Positions 51,145-59,712 of a DNA stretch of 64,000 nucleotides are shown here, piece by piece. Every line of letters starts with the position of its first letter. Within the stretch, counting starts at the first letter, position 1. A program made the translations under genes and the position numbers. Origin of the DNA: Streptomyces pseudovenezuelae (GTDB lineage: Bacteria > Actinomycetota > Actinomycetes > Streptomycetales > Streptomycetaceae); NCBI RefSeq assembly GCF_001513955.1, contig NZ_KQ948144.1:130853-194852 (forward strand). Reading direction: 5' to 3'. A model generated the notes under the pieces. It saw only the letters and a list, made by a program, of their open reading frames with translations. It searched no databases and was not told the DNA's origin.

Positions 51145-51675
51145 CTATTCCCCCTTCGCGGGAAGCGATGGGGACACTCCGTCTGGATGCCCGGGTCGGT
51201 CGGTTGGCTCAGTGCGAGCACTCACATGTTCGGCTCTTCTGCTGGCGACCGCCTGGCAGACGGCGAGTGAGCAGACCTCCGCGGCCTCGTGTTCCCAGAA
51301 GCGAAGAACTAGCCATCCTGCTTCCTTGAGACGTTGATCGGTGTCACGGTCACGCTCCATGTTGCGAAGCACTTTCTCAGACCAGTAGCCGGGATTCGTC
51401 TTCGGCGGAACATAGTGCTGGGGGCAGCCGTGCCAGTAGCAGCCGTCAATGAAGACGGCGACTTTGGCAGGCCGGAAGACCATGTCGGCAGTTCTGCGAA
51501 GGTCCGGCAGAGGACGTGCGGCGACGCGGTATCGCAGCCCCTGTGCGTGCACTAGTCGGCGGATCAGCTTCTCAGGCTTTGTGTCACGGCTTCGGATCGC
51601 CTGCATGTTGCGGCGCCGGGCTGCGGAGGAAGCCCAGGAGCCCTCGGGCGCTTCCCATTCGAGATCTTCGGGCAC
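51145..51675 (-). CDS. vsr: Very short patch repair endonuclease (Vsr)
   Basis: A 176-residue T:G mismatch nicking enzyme. RRRNMQAIRSRDTKPEKLIR is the N-terminal metal-binding and intercalating region. LRYRVAARPLPDLRRTADMVF, PAKVAVFIDGCYWHGCPQH (catalytic Asp and the zinc His/Cys), and SEKVLRNMERDRDTDQRLKEAGW and WEHEA complete the Vsr pattern. GTG 51675 is chosen to keep the complete fold; upstream frame is low complexity. Vsr repairs deaminated 5-methylcytosine, consistent with dcm 8 kb away in the same island. Same strand and likely same promoter region as DUF262. Confidence 0.93.
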   Translation of the reverse strand: MPEDLEWEAPEGSWASSAARRRNMQAIRSRDTKPEKLIRRLVHAQGLRYRVAARPLPDLRRTADMVFRPAKVAVFIDGCYWHGCPQHYVPPKTNPGYWSEKVLRNMERDRDTDQRLKEAGWLVLRFWEHEAAEVCSLAVCQAVASRRAEHVSARTEPTDRPGHPDGVSPSLPAKGE

Positions 51676-52270
51676 ACCGTTGAGCCTAGTCCTGCCGCCG
51701 GGCAGCGGGCAGATGGTTCCACGCGGATGAGTCTTGACAGGGGCGGTGATCGGAATGTCGGGACCTGCGGCTCTCCGAAGCCTGGGCGTCATAAATAACT
51801 GGTCTGCCGCGGCGTAGGTCTGGCAGTGACCAGTGACCAGTGACCAGTGACCAGTGACCAGTGACCAGTGACCCAGGGCCAGCTCGGCCATCGTGCCCCT
51901 CTCTGCTTGGTTGCTGTTGGGCCGCCCGCTTCTTTGCAGTCTCGTTCCTCCACGGCCTGCCTCAAGGGCGCTCTCTGCGGTCGCGTCGCCTTCGGCGATC
52001 GGCCTGCGGCCGACCCTTGACCCAGTCCGCTCCAGCACGGGGGAGAAGCGAGCGGGCGGCCCGGAGGGATGGGTGGCCCAGGTGAGTTGCAGTGGGGTTG
52101 GCTGCCCTGTGCACCGGAGTCGGGGGAGGCGCTGTCGCGTTTCGATGGCACGCCGGGTTTGTTCAGCGGCTGACGGCCGGTGGGAGCGCGGGTGTGTGTC
52201 GGGTGGGCTGAAGAGTGCGCCCCCGGCCGAAGCCCCCGGGTGGCTACCCGTCGCGGATATCTTGTCCGCC
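51676..52270. other. Non-coding region at the right edge of the restriction island
   Basis: 595 bp without a supported gene. It contains the 7-bp repeat array at 51825-51873 and a structured stretch at 51919-52062: GGGCCGCCCGCT at 51919-51930 pairs with 52051-52062, and inside are further stems (GTCGCC-TTC-GGCGAT and TCGGCCTGCGGCCGA). The rest, 52063-52270, has no visible element. It may be a repetitive or structured RNA element, and may mark the border of transferred DNA. Confidence 0.6.
51825..51873. repeat. AGTGACC tandem array, seven perfect copies
   Basis: AGTGACC repeats seven times without a mismatch over 49 bp. It is in non-coding DNA, 149 bp upstream of vsr. Simple repeats like this vary by slippage. 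Confidence 0.95.
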
Positions 52271-53035
52271 ATGACTCAGATCCCGAGAAGCGGTCAGCAT
52301 CATGAGCCCCTGGTTGGCAGGGTGGTAGTCGTGACCGGTGCAGCCCGAGGGCAAGGGGCCGCCGAGGTTGCCGCGTTGGAGCGGGCCGGGGCCACGGTGG
52401 TGGGTGCTGATGTGCGGCCGGAGGGCAATGAGTGCCGGCAGCTTGATGTCAGTAGTGAGGCCGACTGGGCTGAGTTCGCCGCTGAGCTCAAGGAGGCGTA
52501 CGGCCAGGTGCACGGGCTGGTCAACAACGCCGGGATCATTCAGCGGGATCGGATCGGCAGTGTGCGGGCCGAGGACTTCGCGCAGGTGCAGGCCGTGAAT
52601 ACCGTTGGGCCGTTGCTGGGGATTCAGTACCTTGCGCCGCTCATGCCGCCCGGCTCGTCCATCGTGAACGTCGGATCGTCGGCTGCGCTCACCGGGTACT
52701 ACCCCGTCGCCTATACCGCCAGCAAGTGGGCTCTGCGCGGGGTGTCCAAGGTTGCCGCCATGGAGTTGGGGCCTCGGGGGATTCGGGTCAATACCGTGCA
52801 TCCCGGGTACATCGAGACCGAGATGACTGCCGGGGCCACAGAGGCTTTCCGGGACGCGACAATCGGGGAGACGCCGTTGGGGCGGAGCGGAACCGTTGAT
52901 GACATCGCTCCGCTTGTGGTGTTCCTGCTTTCCGATCAGTCCTCGTTCATCACGGGGGCGGAGATACCCGTGGACGGGGGACTTACCGCGCACGGTGGGG
53001 TCAAGTCCATCTCGGATGCGATGAGGGCGGACTGA
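52271..53035 (+). CDS. SDR-family oxidoreductase
   Basis: A 254-residue short-chain dehydrogenase. VVVTGAARGQGAAEVAAL is the TGxxxGxG cofactor loop, LVNNAGI the NNAG motif, and SSAALTGYYPVAYTASK the Ser and YxxxK catalytic residues. C-terminal PVDGGLTAHG is typical. ATG 52271 is chosen; the longer frame is the structured non-coding element. It uses NAD(P)H on an unknown alcohol or ketone (3-alpha-hydroxysteroid and glucose dehydrogenase-like enzymes share this look). First gene outside the island. Confidence 0.92.
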   Translation: MTQIPRSGQHHEPLVGRVVVVTGAARGQGAAEVAALERAGATVVGADVRPEGNECRQLDVSSEADWAEFAAELKEAYGQVHGLVNNAGIIQRDRIGSVRAEDFAQVQAVNTVGPLLGIQYLAPLMPPGSSIVNVGSSAALTGYYPVAYTASKWALRGVSKVAAMELGPRGIRVNTVHPGYIETEMTAGATEAFRDATIGETPLGRSGTVDDIAPLVVFLLSDQSSFITGAEIPVDGGLTAHGGVKSISDAMRAD

Positions 53036-53298
53036 CGGGGCTCGAGGTTCCGTTCCTGCTTCGTTGCCGTCGGGCTCGGGCCCGGGTCGGGGGCCCCAGG
53101 CCGGTGGGCACACTTCTCCAGTGGCAACCCCGCGTCCCCGGTCGGACAATGGAGTTCCGTTCAACGTAGTTGCGGGCTTACGGCTATACCCGGTTGCCCA
53201 CCACTCGTTTCCACGATCCAGCCTTCAGTGCGGGCGCAGGCTGCCGCTTCTTCCGTTCAGCTCGGCAACTCGGCACAGCTCTGCACGGAGGTGTTTCC

Positions 53299-53607
53299 GT
53301 GATGACGAAAGCTGGCGAGCAGCAAGCTCCACCGCGCGACGAGGACCCGCCGTGCCTCACCGAAGCTCAGCGTGAAGCGTTCAAGGAGAACGCTGCCGCC
53401 CTCGGGAAGGCCGAGGAGCGGCTCCGGGCGGCCCAGCGAAAGGCCTCGGCAAGGCTGACGGAAGCGGGTATCAGCCGTGGCGCCGATGATGTCTTCGAAA
53501 CGTGCCTGACCTGCGGATGTCAGGCGTATGTGGCGACACCTCACCGCCCCGCCGCCGATTGCCGGAGAGAACACTGCGGGCATTCCCTGGCCTGCCATCG
53601 TTGGTGA
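53299..53607 (+). CDS. Small cysteine-rich protein
   Basis: A 102-residue protein. The N-terminal two thirds is a charged helix (TEAQREAFKENAAALGKAEE, RLRAAQRKASARLTEAGI). The C-terminus has CLTCGCQAYVATPH, CRREHCGHSLACHRW: six cysteines and three histidines, likely a small zinc site. GTG 53299 follows GGAGG by 7 nt. No family recognised. Weakly supported by good codon bias and Shine-Dalgarno. Confidence 0.65.
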   Translation: MMTKAGEQQAPPRDEDPPCLTEAQREAFKENAAALGKAEERLRAAQRKASARLTEAGISRGADDVFETCLTCGCQAYVATPHRPAADCRREHCGHSLACHRW

Positions 53608-53619
53608 GGTGGCTCGGCC

Positions 53620-53654
53620 GGTGGTCGGTGGTCGGTGGTCGGCGGTCGGTGGTG
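53620..53654. repeat. GGTGGTC heptamer repeat, about five copies
   Basis: GGTGGTC repeats three times perfectly, then GGCGGTC and GGTGGTG. It lies between a small gene and a hairpin. A second 7-bp array next to the one at 51825, but with a different unit. Confidence 0.85.
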
Positions 53655-53661
53655 CGATGCG

Positions 53662-53700
53662 CGGTGCCGGGCCGCCATGACGCAGGGCGGCCCGGCACCG
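53662..53700. terminator. Strong bidirectional hairpin
   Basis: CGGTGCCGGGCCGCC at 53662-53676 pairs perfectly with 53686-53700 (15 bp, 9-nt loop). It lies between the convergent Cys-rich gene and the secreted protein's intended stop. Confidence 0.9.
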
Positions 53701-53714
53701 GATGACTGGACCGC

Positions 53715-54562
53715 TTACCTGACGTCGACGAAGTCGCCGGGTGCCGTTGCTGCGGCGGTGGTGGCGGTGCCGGCGAAGACGTAGCGGTAGTAACGTCGAC
53801 CGTGGCCTTGGTGGTGGTCTTCAGGACGCCGGTGCTGTTCGTCTTGACGGTCTTGAGCGTGGTGTAGGTGTTGCTGCCCTTCTTGCGGAACTGGAGCTTC
53901 GCGGGCTGGGACACGTAGCCCGCGAACTTCCCCGTCTGCCAGTTCGCGCGGGCGAGCTTGCCCGTGACCGTGATGGTCTTGCCCTTCTTGACCGGCTCGG
54001 GTGTGGCGTTGGCGGTCAGCGTGGAGGCCTTCTTGATCGAGGTGGTGGCCACGTCGTCGTTGTAGCTGGCGTTCGCGTACAGGTCCCAGCCACCCAGGAA
54101 CAGCTTCCAGGTCCCGGCCACGCCGTTGTCCTTCATGTCGGTGGCGGGGTGGATGTGGAAGACGGCCTTGCAGGTGTACGTGCCCTGGGTCGCCGTCTCC
54201 GTGCAGTTGGGGTCGTCGTCCGTCCCCAGGCCGCCGGTGATGCCCTCCGTGGTCGAACTGTCGGTTCCCTGCCACAGGAAGGCCTCGGTGAGGGCGACGC
54301 CGCTCTCGTCCGTGGCGGTGTAGGTGACGGTGACGGTCTTCGTGCCGGTGGTGCCGAGGACGATGTCCTTGCCCCCGTTGATGACCCCGTGCGAGAACTT
54401 CATGTTTCCCAACGAGTCCCTCGGCTGCACGGACTGCGAGGTGAAGGAACTGAGCTTCGCCTCCGCACCCGTCCGTACCGCCGCCTGGGCGGCCACCGGA
54501 AGAGCGAGCGCGGACAGAACGACGGCGCCGGAGACGACGGCGGCCGCAACGCGTATACGCAT
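53715..54562 (-). pseudogene. Secreted calcium-binding-like protein, apparent frameshift near the 3' end
   Basis: About 280 residues. Signal peptide MRIRVAAAVVSGAVVLSALALPVAAQA begins at ATG 54562. The body has Ig-like beta strands (TVTVTYTATDESGVAL, ATPEPVKKGKTITVTGKLARANW, KLQFRKKGSNTYTTLKTVKT), typical of Streptomyces secreted beta-sandwich proteins that end in TVDGYYRYVFAG...DFVDVR. Here GAC is followed by GTTACTAC instead of GGTTACTAC at about 53790-53797, shifting the frame: the normal end is found in another frame ending at 53715. If unrepaired, translation runs to 53471 with a random tail. It is one base short, so a sequencing error is possible. Confidence 0.8.
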
Positions 54563-54854
54563 GAATCCCCCACGGGAAATTGAGAGGCCCGCCCCAAGTC
54601 CCCTCTTGGTCAGGCCTGTTGATCCCCGCATCCTATGGACAGACTTCACATTCAGTGAAGATCCTTTGGGTAAATAGTGTGTCTTTCCCGGCGCGTCTCG
54701 CCTACGCACCCTTGTCGTCGGTGAGATCGCGCCGATCTGTCGCCATTGGGTAGGGATTTCGTGAAAAGGCGGGTGCCCGTCCTGTGGGAGGCAGAGCATT
54801 CCGAGTGCACGTGTCATGTACCGGATCGACGGCATCGCACCACGGGAGCTGCGG

Positions 54855-55334
54855 ATGAAGCGTTTACGGAGAACACAGCTGATCGGCGTAGGAGTCATGG
54901 CGCTGATGCTCGGTCTGGTCGCCGCGCCGACCGCGCAGGCGGCGCAGGACGAGGGGGCAACTGCCGCCGCTTCCGCGGCTGTTGAGTGCAGCGGCAGCTG
55001 GGACGGCAAGAACTACTGGGCCAAGAGCCCTTCAGGGAGCAGCGGGGGCGGCTACGCGCGCACCTACTGGAACGCCTCGACCAAGCGGAACTGCGCGAAG
55101 TTCTTCTCCAGCCCGTACGACGGGCTGGCGTCCAACATCACGCTGTATCTCTTCGACGAGAGCGGCGACTACTCCGCCGACCCGCCGCAGGAGCACCCGG
55201 CGAACTATCACTACTACGCCGGGCCGCTCTACACCTGGTTCGACGCGACCAACGAGTGCATCCACCTGGGCGGGTCACTGATCCGGGGCGGGGTGAAGTA
55301 CACCCTCAGCACCCCGGACATCCGGTGCGGCTGA
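54855..55334 (+). CDS. Small secreted protein
   Basis: A 159-residue exported protein. The start MKRLRRTQLIGVGVMALMLG and APTAQAAQD are a signal peptide and cleavage site. The mature part contains four cysteines (VECSGSW, KRNCAKF, NECIHLG, DIRCG) likely in two disulfides and aromatic residues (NYHYYAGPLYTWFDA). No catalytic motif or named family is recognised. ATG 54855 follows GGGAG. Seems to be an extracellular binding or stress protein. Confidence 0.8.
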   Translation: MKRLRRTQLIGVGVMALMLGLVAAPTAQAAQDEGATAAASAAVECSGSWDGKNYWAKSPSGSSGGGYARTYWNASTKRNCAKFFSSPYDGLASNITLYLFDESGDYSADPPQEHPANYHYYAGPLYTWFDATNECIHLGGSLIRGGVKYTLSTPDIRCG

Positions 55335-55439
55335 TCCAGGGGCGTTGAACCGGCCGGCGGCACCGCTCACTTCATCGGTGCACCGACGCCGCCGTCACAC
55401 AGCAAGGGGCCGAGGAATCAACTCGGCCCCCTCGCCGCG

Positions 55440-56450
55440 TCACTCCCCGTGGCACTCCCCGTACCCCCGCCCCGACCCGCACCAGCAAGCCGCCCCCCGC
55501 TGCGGCGGCCACTCCACCGCACGCCCCCGTGCCGCCAGGGTCGTCGCGTACTGGGGGAGCAGCGCGGTCTCCGCCGGGGACATGCCCTCCGAGGCCGCGA
55601 AAGCCTCGTAGGACGGGACCGTGCCGGTGACGATGCCGAGGTTCGCCGTGCCGGAGGCGGAGAGTTCGCGCAGGGACGCCTCTATCGTCGCCAGGTGTTC
55701 CTCGTGGGAGGGGTACTCCGAGGAGAGGGCGGGGTACGCCGCCACCAGTTCCGTCAGTTCGGACGCGGGCCAGTGCAGGACCGCCACCGGGAACGGACGC
55801 GACAACGCCGCCCGGAACGTGCCGAGTTCGGCGCGCAGGCGGGAGATCTCCGCCTCCAGTTCCGCCGGGTTCTCCGAGCCGAGGGACCAGACGCGCTTCG
55901 GGTCGTGCAGTTCGTCCAGGGAGACCGGGGAGGAGTGGAGGGTGTCCGCCAGGACGTCCCAGTCGTCGTGGGCCAGGCCCAGCATGCGGCGCACCCGGTG
56001 GCGGCCGAACAGCAACGGGTGGGTGGAGTACGGGGGTTCCGCCACGTCCGTCAGGAGCACCCGGGCCCCCTCCGTGAACGTCTCCTGCGCCTGCTCCAGC
56101 TCGTCGTGGGACTCCAGGGCCTCCGCGACGATCACCCAGGGGGCCGGGTCCCGGGGGGCCGCCGCGCGGACGCCCTCGATGATCGCGCGGGCCTCGGCCT
56201 CGTGGCCGTACTCCCAGAGGTTCGCGGCCTTCAGGGCGCGGACGAGAAAGGGGTTCTCCAGGCCCTCCTGTGTGGCCAGCAGGCGGTCGTAGAGGGAGGA
56301 CGCGGCGGGGCGGTCGCCGGCCAGTTCCAGATGGGCCGCGGCCTGCAGGAGCAGGGCTTCGGCGTCCTCGGGATACCGGTCGGCGGTCCGCTCCAGGCGC
56401 GCCGCTTCGGCGTTGTGGTCGACGTTCTCGGCAGGCGTGTCGGGGCGCAT
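55440..56450 (-). CDS. SEC-C metal-binding domain protein with TPR-like repeats
   Basis: A 336-residue protein. Residues ~10-110 form TPR-like helices (AARLERTADRYPEDAEALLL, QAAAHLELAGDRPAASSLYDRLL). The C-terminus CWCGSGRGYGECHGE is a SEC-C zinc motif. Middle has Trp-rich segments (VLHWPASELTELVAAYP). Role unknown; SEC-C modules bind zinc in SecA and other proteins. ATG 56450. Downstream of GH30 on the same strand with an 86 bp gap. Confidence 0.87.
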   Translation of the reverse strand: MRPDTPAENVDHNAEAARLERTADRYPEDAEALLLQAAAHLELAGDRPAASSLYDRLLATQEGLENPFLVRALKAANLWEYGHEAEARAIIEGVRAAAPRDPAPWVIVAEALESHDELEQAQETFTEGARVLLTDVAEPPYSTHPLLFGRHRVRRMLGLAHDDWDVLADTLHSSPVSLDELHDPKRVWSLGSENPAELEAEISRLRAELGTFRAALSRPFPVAVLHWPASELTELVAAYPALSSEYPSHEEHLATIEASLRELSASGTANLGIVTGTVPSYEAFAASEGMSPAETALLPQYATTLAARGRAVEWPPQRGAACWCGSGRGYGECHGE

Positions 56451-56536
56451 GGGTGACACCGTACTGCCGATCAGTGACAAAGAAGAGAGAGGTGCAGGCC
56501 AGGGGACACGGGGACCCCGGGCCCGCACCCACGCCC

Positions 56537-58009
56537 TCAGATCGTCACGCCGTCGATCTGCAGCGTCTGCACCGCCTTCGCCGCGAACGGCACCGCCACC
56601 GACTTCCCGCTCAGGAAGGTATTGGAGTACGACGCGTACTTGTCGCCGCCCGTCGTGACCGTGTTCCAGCGCGGGACCAGGCCGCCGGAGCCGCCCGTGA
56701 CCGTCGTGAAGCGGGACAGGTCGAAGGTCAGGGTCTGGGCCGAGGACGAGGTGTTCAGGGCCACGATGACCAGGCGCTTGGCCGAGGAGTCGTAGGCCGC
56801 GACCGCGTTGCTCACCCCCGTGTCGATGATCTTCATGCCGGGGCGGATGTGCCGGCTGAACTGGGCCAGCACGTAGTACTTCGTCTCGATCGCGCCGGCC
56901 TGGAGGGTGCCGGCGTCGTACTTGATCACGCCCCAGCCCGCCGTCGGGTCCATGACCTGCCAGTAGACCCAGGCCGTCGGGTGCAGCCAGCGGAAGTCGT
57001 AGAGGAGGTTGAAGGCCGTGGTGTAGCCGGTGCCGTCGCCGTCGCCGGTCTCGGAGTTCCACAGGGCCTTGCCCGCCGTGGTCACCACGTCCGTGTAGAG
57101 GAGGTCCCTGCGGCCGTCCGAGCCCTGGTAGCCGTGGACGTTGACCCGGTTCACGTACCCCTTAGTCGTCGAGCTGAAGGAGTTCCAGGTGGTGCGGGCG
57201 AGGTCGTAGCTGGTCTCGTCCGAGGCCGAGATCTTCACGCCGGTCAGTCCGCGGTTGTTCAACTCGCTGCGCAGGTAAGGCAGTACGGCCGACTGGACCG
57301 ACGCGTCCATGTGGCAGCCCTCCTGCGTGCCGGTCGCCGTCCACCAGGACGAGGAGGGCTCGTTGAAGGCGTCGACCGTCGCGAAGTTCACGCCCCAGTT
57401 GTTCTTGGCGTACAGGGCGGTCGCGGCCAGGTGGGAGGCGTGCTGGCGGTAGTTCCAGGTCTGGAGGTTGTTGCCGCCGCCGGAGGCGCCCGAGGGGTTG
57501 TGGTTGCTGCACATCCACCACATCGGGGAGTTCGCGAAGAGCTCCGAGGTCGCGCCCCTCGACGTCGCCTTCACCAGCATCGCCCGCTGGTTCGCGTCCG
57601 CCGTCCAGTCCCAGGCACTCGACGTCGGGTCCTCGTTGTTCCAGTCCTGCCAGTAGCCCTCGATCTGCTTGAAGGCGGGGATGTTGGCCGACGCGACCAT
57701 CGACTCGCCGTTCACGGAGTTCCAGCTGCTCGCGCCCAGGTTGTAGCGGGCGATGTTCAGGCCGAGGCCGGGCAGCGTGGTGCCGTTGTAGGACGTCGAC
57801 TTGGTGGTGAAGAAGATGTCGGCGAAGTCGTCCCGGGCGCCGAACACGTTGGCCCACCAGGCCAGCGAGGTGCCCCAGCCCTCCCAGGTGCCGTACGACG
57901 TTCCCGGGCTCACGGCGATCGTGGCGTCCGCACGGGCGGTACCGGTGGCCAGCGCGCTGCCGAGGAGGGTGCCTCCTGCGGCTGTCAGCAGCGTTCTGCG
58001 TCGGATCAT
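56537..58009 (-). CDS. Secreted GH30-family endo-beta-1,6-galactanase
   Basis: A 490-residue glycoside hydrolase. Tat-like signal MIRRRTLLTAAGGTLLGSAL precedes the (beta/alpha)8 barrel starting GTSYGTWEGWGTSLAWWANV. The acid/base Glu is in VDAFNEPSSSWWT and the nucleophile in LWNSETGDGDG. A beta-sandwich at the C-terminus ends VQTLQIDGVTI. This combination matches bacterial galactanases of GH30 acting on arabinogalactan side chains. ATG 58009 starts it. Probably used with other plant wall enzymes elsewhere in the genome. Confidence 0.9.
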   Translation of the reverse strand: MIRRRTLLTAAGGTLLGSALATGTARADATIAVSPGTSYGTWEGWGTSLAWWANVFGARDDFADIFFTTKSTSYNGTTLPGLGLNIARYNLGASSWNSVNGESMVASANIPAFKQIEGYWQDWNNEDPTSSAWDWTADANQRAMLVKATSRGATSELFANSPMWWMCSNHNPSGASGGGNNLQTWNYRQHASHLAATALYAKNNWGVNFATVDAFNEPSSSWWTATGTQEGCHMDASVQSAVLPYLRSELNNRGLTGVKISASDETSYDLARTTWNSFSSTTKGYVNRVNVHGYQGSDGRRDLLYTDVVTTAGKALWNSETGDGDGTGYTTAFNLLYDFRWLHPTAWVYWQVMDPTAGWGVIKYDAGTLQAGAIETKYYVLAQFSRHIRPGMKIIDTGVSNAVAAYDSSAKRLVIVALNTSSSAQTLTFDLSRFTTVTGGSGGLVPRWNTVTTGGDKYASYSNTFLSGKSVAVPFAAKAVQTLQIDGVTI

Positions 58010-58264
58010 GGCTACTCCGAACTCCGATGGATCGACGCGGCCTTCTGACCCGCGTCGTGGCCTGCCCCGTTCATGCCACGTCGAAGCATCGGGTGTGGCC
58101 AGTGGGGTTGTCGAGGGTTCTGACAGCCCTTCTTACAACCAGTGGAGAAAGTGCGGTATGTCGAACGCGCCGACCGCCGCGCCCGCTCCGCGAGGCCCTC
58201 GCCCTGGCTACTTGCGGGCCCTGCCCTTATCGTGCGGGCGGCCCCGTCCGAGGAGGCGTGACCC

Positions 58265-59068
58265 ATGCGGCAGCGCATCATGCACCACGGTGCCCGGCGT
58301 CGGCGCGAGCGTCGCCGGCGCGCGGTGTGGACCGGCGGCGAACTGCTCGTCACCACGGGCGTCGTCCTGCTGCTGCTCGTCGCGCACCAGCTGTGGTGGA
58401 CCAACCGGGAGGCCCGGGAGGGCGCCCAGCGCAGGGTCGAGGCGCTGGAGCGGGAGTGGGCGCGGGGTGGGGGAACGGACTCCGGGTCCCAGGAGTCCGA
58501 GGAGTCCCGGGAGTCGGAGGCGTCCCGGGGGACCGGGGTGTCCGGGGAACCCCGCGAGTCCCCCTCCGGTCAGGATCTCCGTGCCGCCCCCGGCTCCGCC
58601 GCCGTGACCCCGGACCTGTCCCAGGCGTACGCCGTCCTCAGCATCCCCCGGCTCCACCTCCGCGTTCCCGTCGCCGAGGGCGTCGGCAAGCGGAACGTCC
58701 TCAACAAGGGGTACGTCGGCCACTACCCCGGCACCGGGCAGCCGGGCGCGGCCGGGAACTTCGCGCTCGCCGGACACCGCAACACCCACGGCGAGCCCTT
58801 CCGGTACATCAACCGGCTCGTGCCCGAGGACACCGTCCGGGTGGAGACGCGGAGCGCGGTCTACACGTACGCCGTGGACCGGACTCTGCGCCAGACCTCG
58901 GCCCGCGACTCGGGAGTGATCGGCCCGGTCCCGCGCTCGACACTGCACCCCTCCTACGGGTACACCGCGCCCGGTCACTACCTCACCCTCACCACGTGCA
59001 CCCCCGAGTACACGTCCCGGTACCGGCTGGTGGTGTGGGGCAAGCTCGTGTCGACGAGGCCGCGTTGA
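58265..59068 (+). CDS. srtE: Class E sortase
   Basis: A 267-residue transpeptidase. N-terminal basic region then membrane helix (ELLVTTGVVLLLLVAHQLWW). After a Ser/Glu-rich linker the sortase fold begins AYAVLSIPRLHLRVPVAEGVG. Catalytic His is in FALAGHRNTHG, Cys in LTLTTCTPEYTS and Arg in RYRLVVWGK. Class E sortases of Streptomyces cut LAXTG signals and attach proteins to peptidoglycan or crosslink them. A matching LAATG protein is at 28708-30108. ATG 58265. Confidence 0.95.
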   Translation: MRQRIMHHGARRRRERRRRAVWTGGELLVTTGVVLLLLVAHQLWWTNREAREGAQRRVEALEREWARGGGTDSGSQESEESRESEASRGTGVSGEPRESPSGQDLRAAPGSAAVTPDLSQAYAVLSIPRLHLRVPVAEGVGKRNVLNKGYVGHYPGTGQPGAAGNFALAGHRNTHGEPFRYINRLVPEDTVRVETRSAVYTYAVDRTLRQTSARDSGVIGPVPRSTLHPSYGYTAPGHYLTLTTCTPEYTSRYRLVVWGKLVSTRPR

Positions 59069-59712
59069 CGGCCACAGTGCTCGCGCAACTCTCACGGTGC
59101 GGCCGCGTCTGGCGGCTTCAGCGCCCGCTCAGCCCTCACCCTGGGGCTGCGTACGACGGGTTCACCGCTCCTGCGACGGCGTGGGGGCTTCACTGCTTGC
59201 TCAGCCCCCGCCCCGCGCCCGTGTCGGCGGCGTCAGGGTTCCCGTCGTCCCGGCCTCGCGCTCGCGCCGACGGCGGGTCCGTTCCCGCAGCCCCCACCCC
59301 GCGCCCGCGCCGACGGCGTCACCGTCCCCGCAGTCCCCACCCCGCGCCCGTGTCGGCGGCGTCAGGGTTCCCGTCGTCCCGGCCTCGCGCTCGCGTCGGC
59401 GGCGGGTCCGTTCCCGCAGTCCCCGCCCCGCGCCCGTGTCGGCGGCGTCACTGTTCTCGCAGTCCCGGCCTCGCGCCCGCCTCGGCGGCGTAACCGTTCC
59501 CGCAGTCCCCACTCCGTGGCCGCGTCGGCGGCGTCAGGGTTCCCGTCGTCCCGGCCTCGCGCCCGCGCCGACGGCGTGACCGTTCCCGCAGTCCCCACCC
59601 CGCGTCGGTGACGTCACCGTCCCCGCAGTCCCCACCCCGCGCCCACCTAGACGACCTAACCGTCCCCGCAGCCCGCAGCCCCCACCCCGCACCCGCCTAC
59701 ACGACCTCGACC
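59069..59712. repeat. Degenerate GC-rich tandem repeats
   Basis: 644-bp region with about ten imperfect copies of a ~45-60 bp unit built from CCCCGCGCCCGTGTCGGC, GGCGTCA and GTTCCCGCAGTCCCC. Copies start near 59206, 59257, 59311, 59340, 59396, 59427, 59475, 59530, 59595, 59640. It sits between the sortase and the MFS gene stop (59713), and the final bases of the MFS gene resemble the repeat, so it may have grown from that 3' end. Arg-rich ORFs through it are not credible proteins. Confidence 0.82.

Noticed and set aside
51825..51873. CRISPR-like array
   Set aside because: Seven 7-bp head-to-tail copies with no spacers; a simple tandem repeat, no cas genes.
58027..59493. 488-codon open frame including the sortase region and the repeat block
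   Set aside because: Arg/Pro-rich text from GC-rich repeats in another frame; the sortase frame is clearly the coding one.
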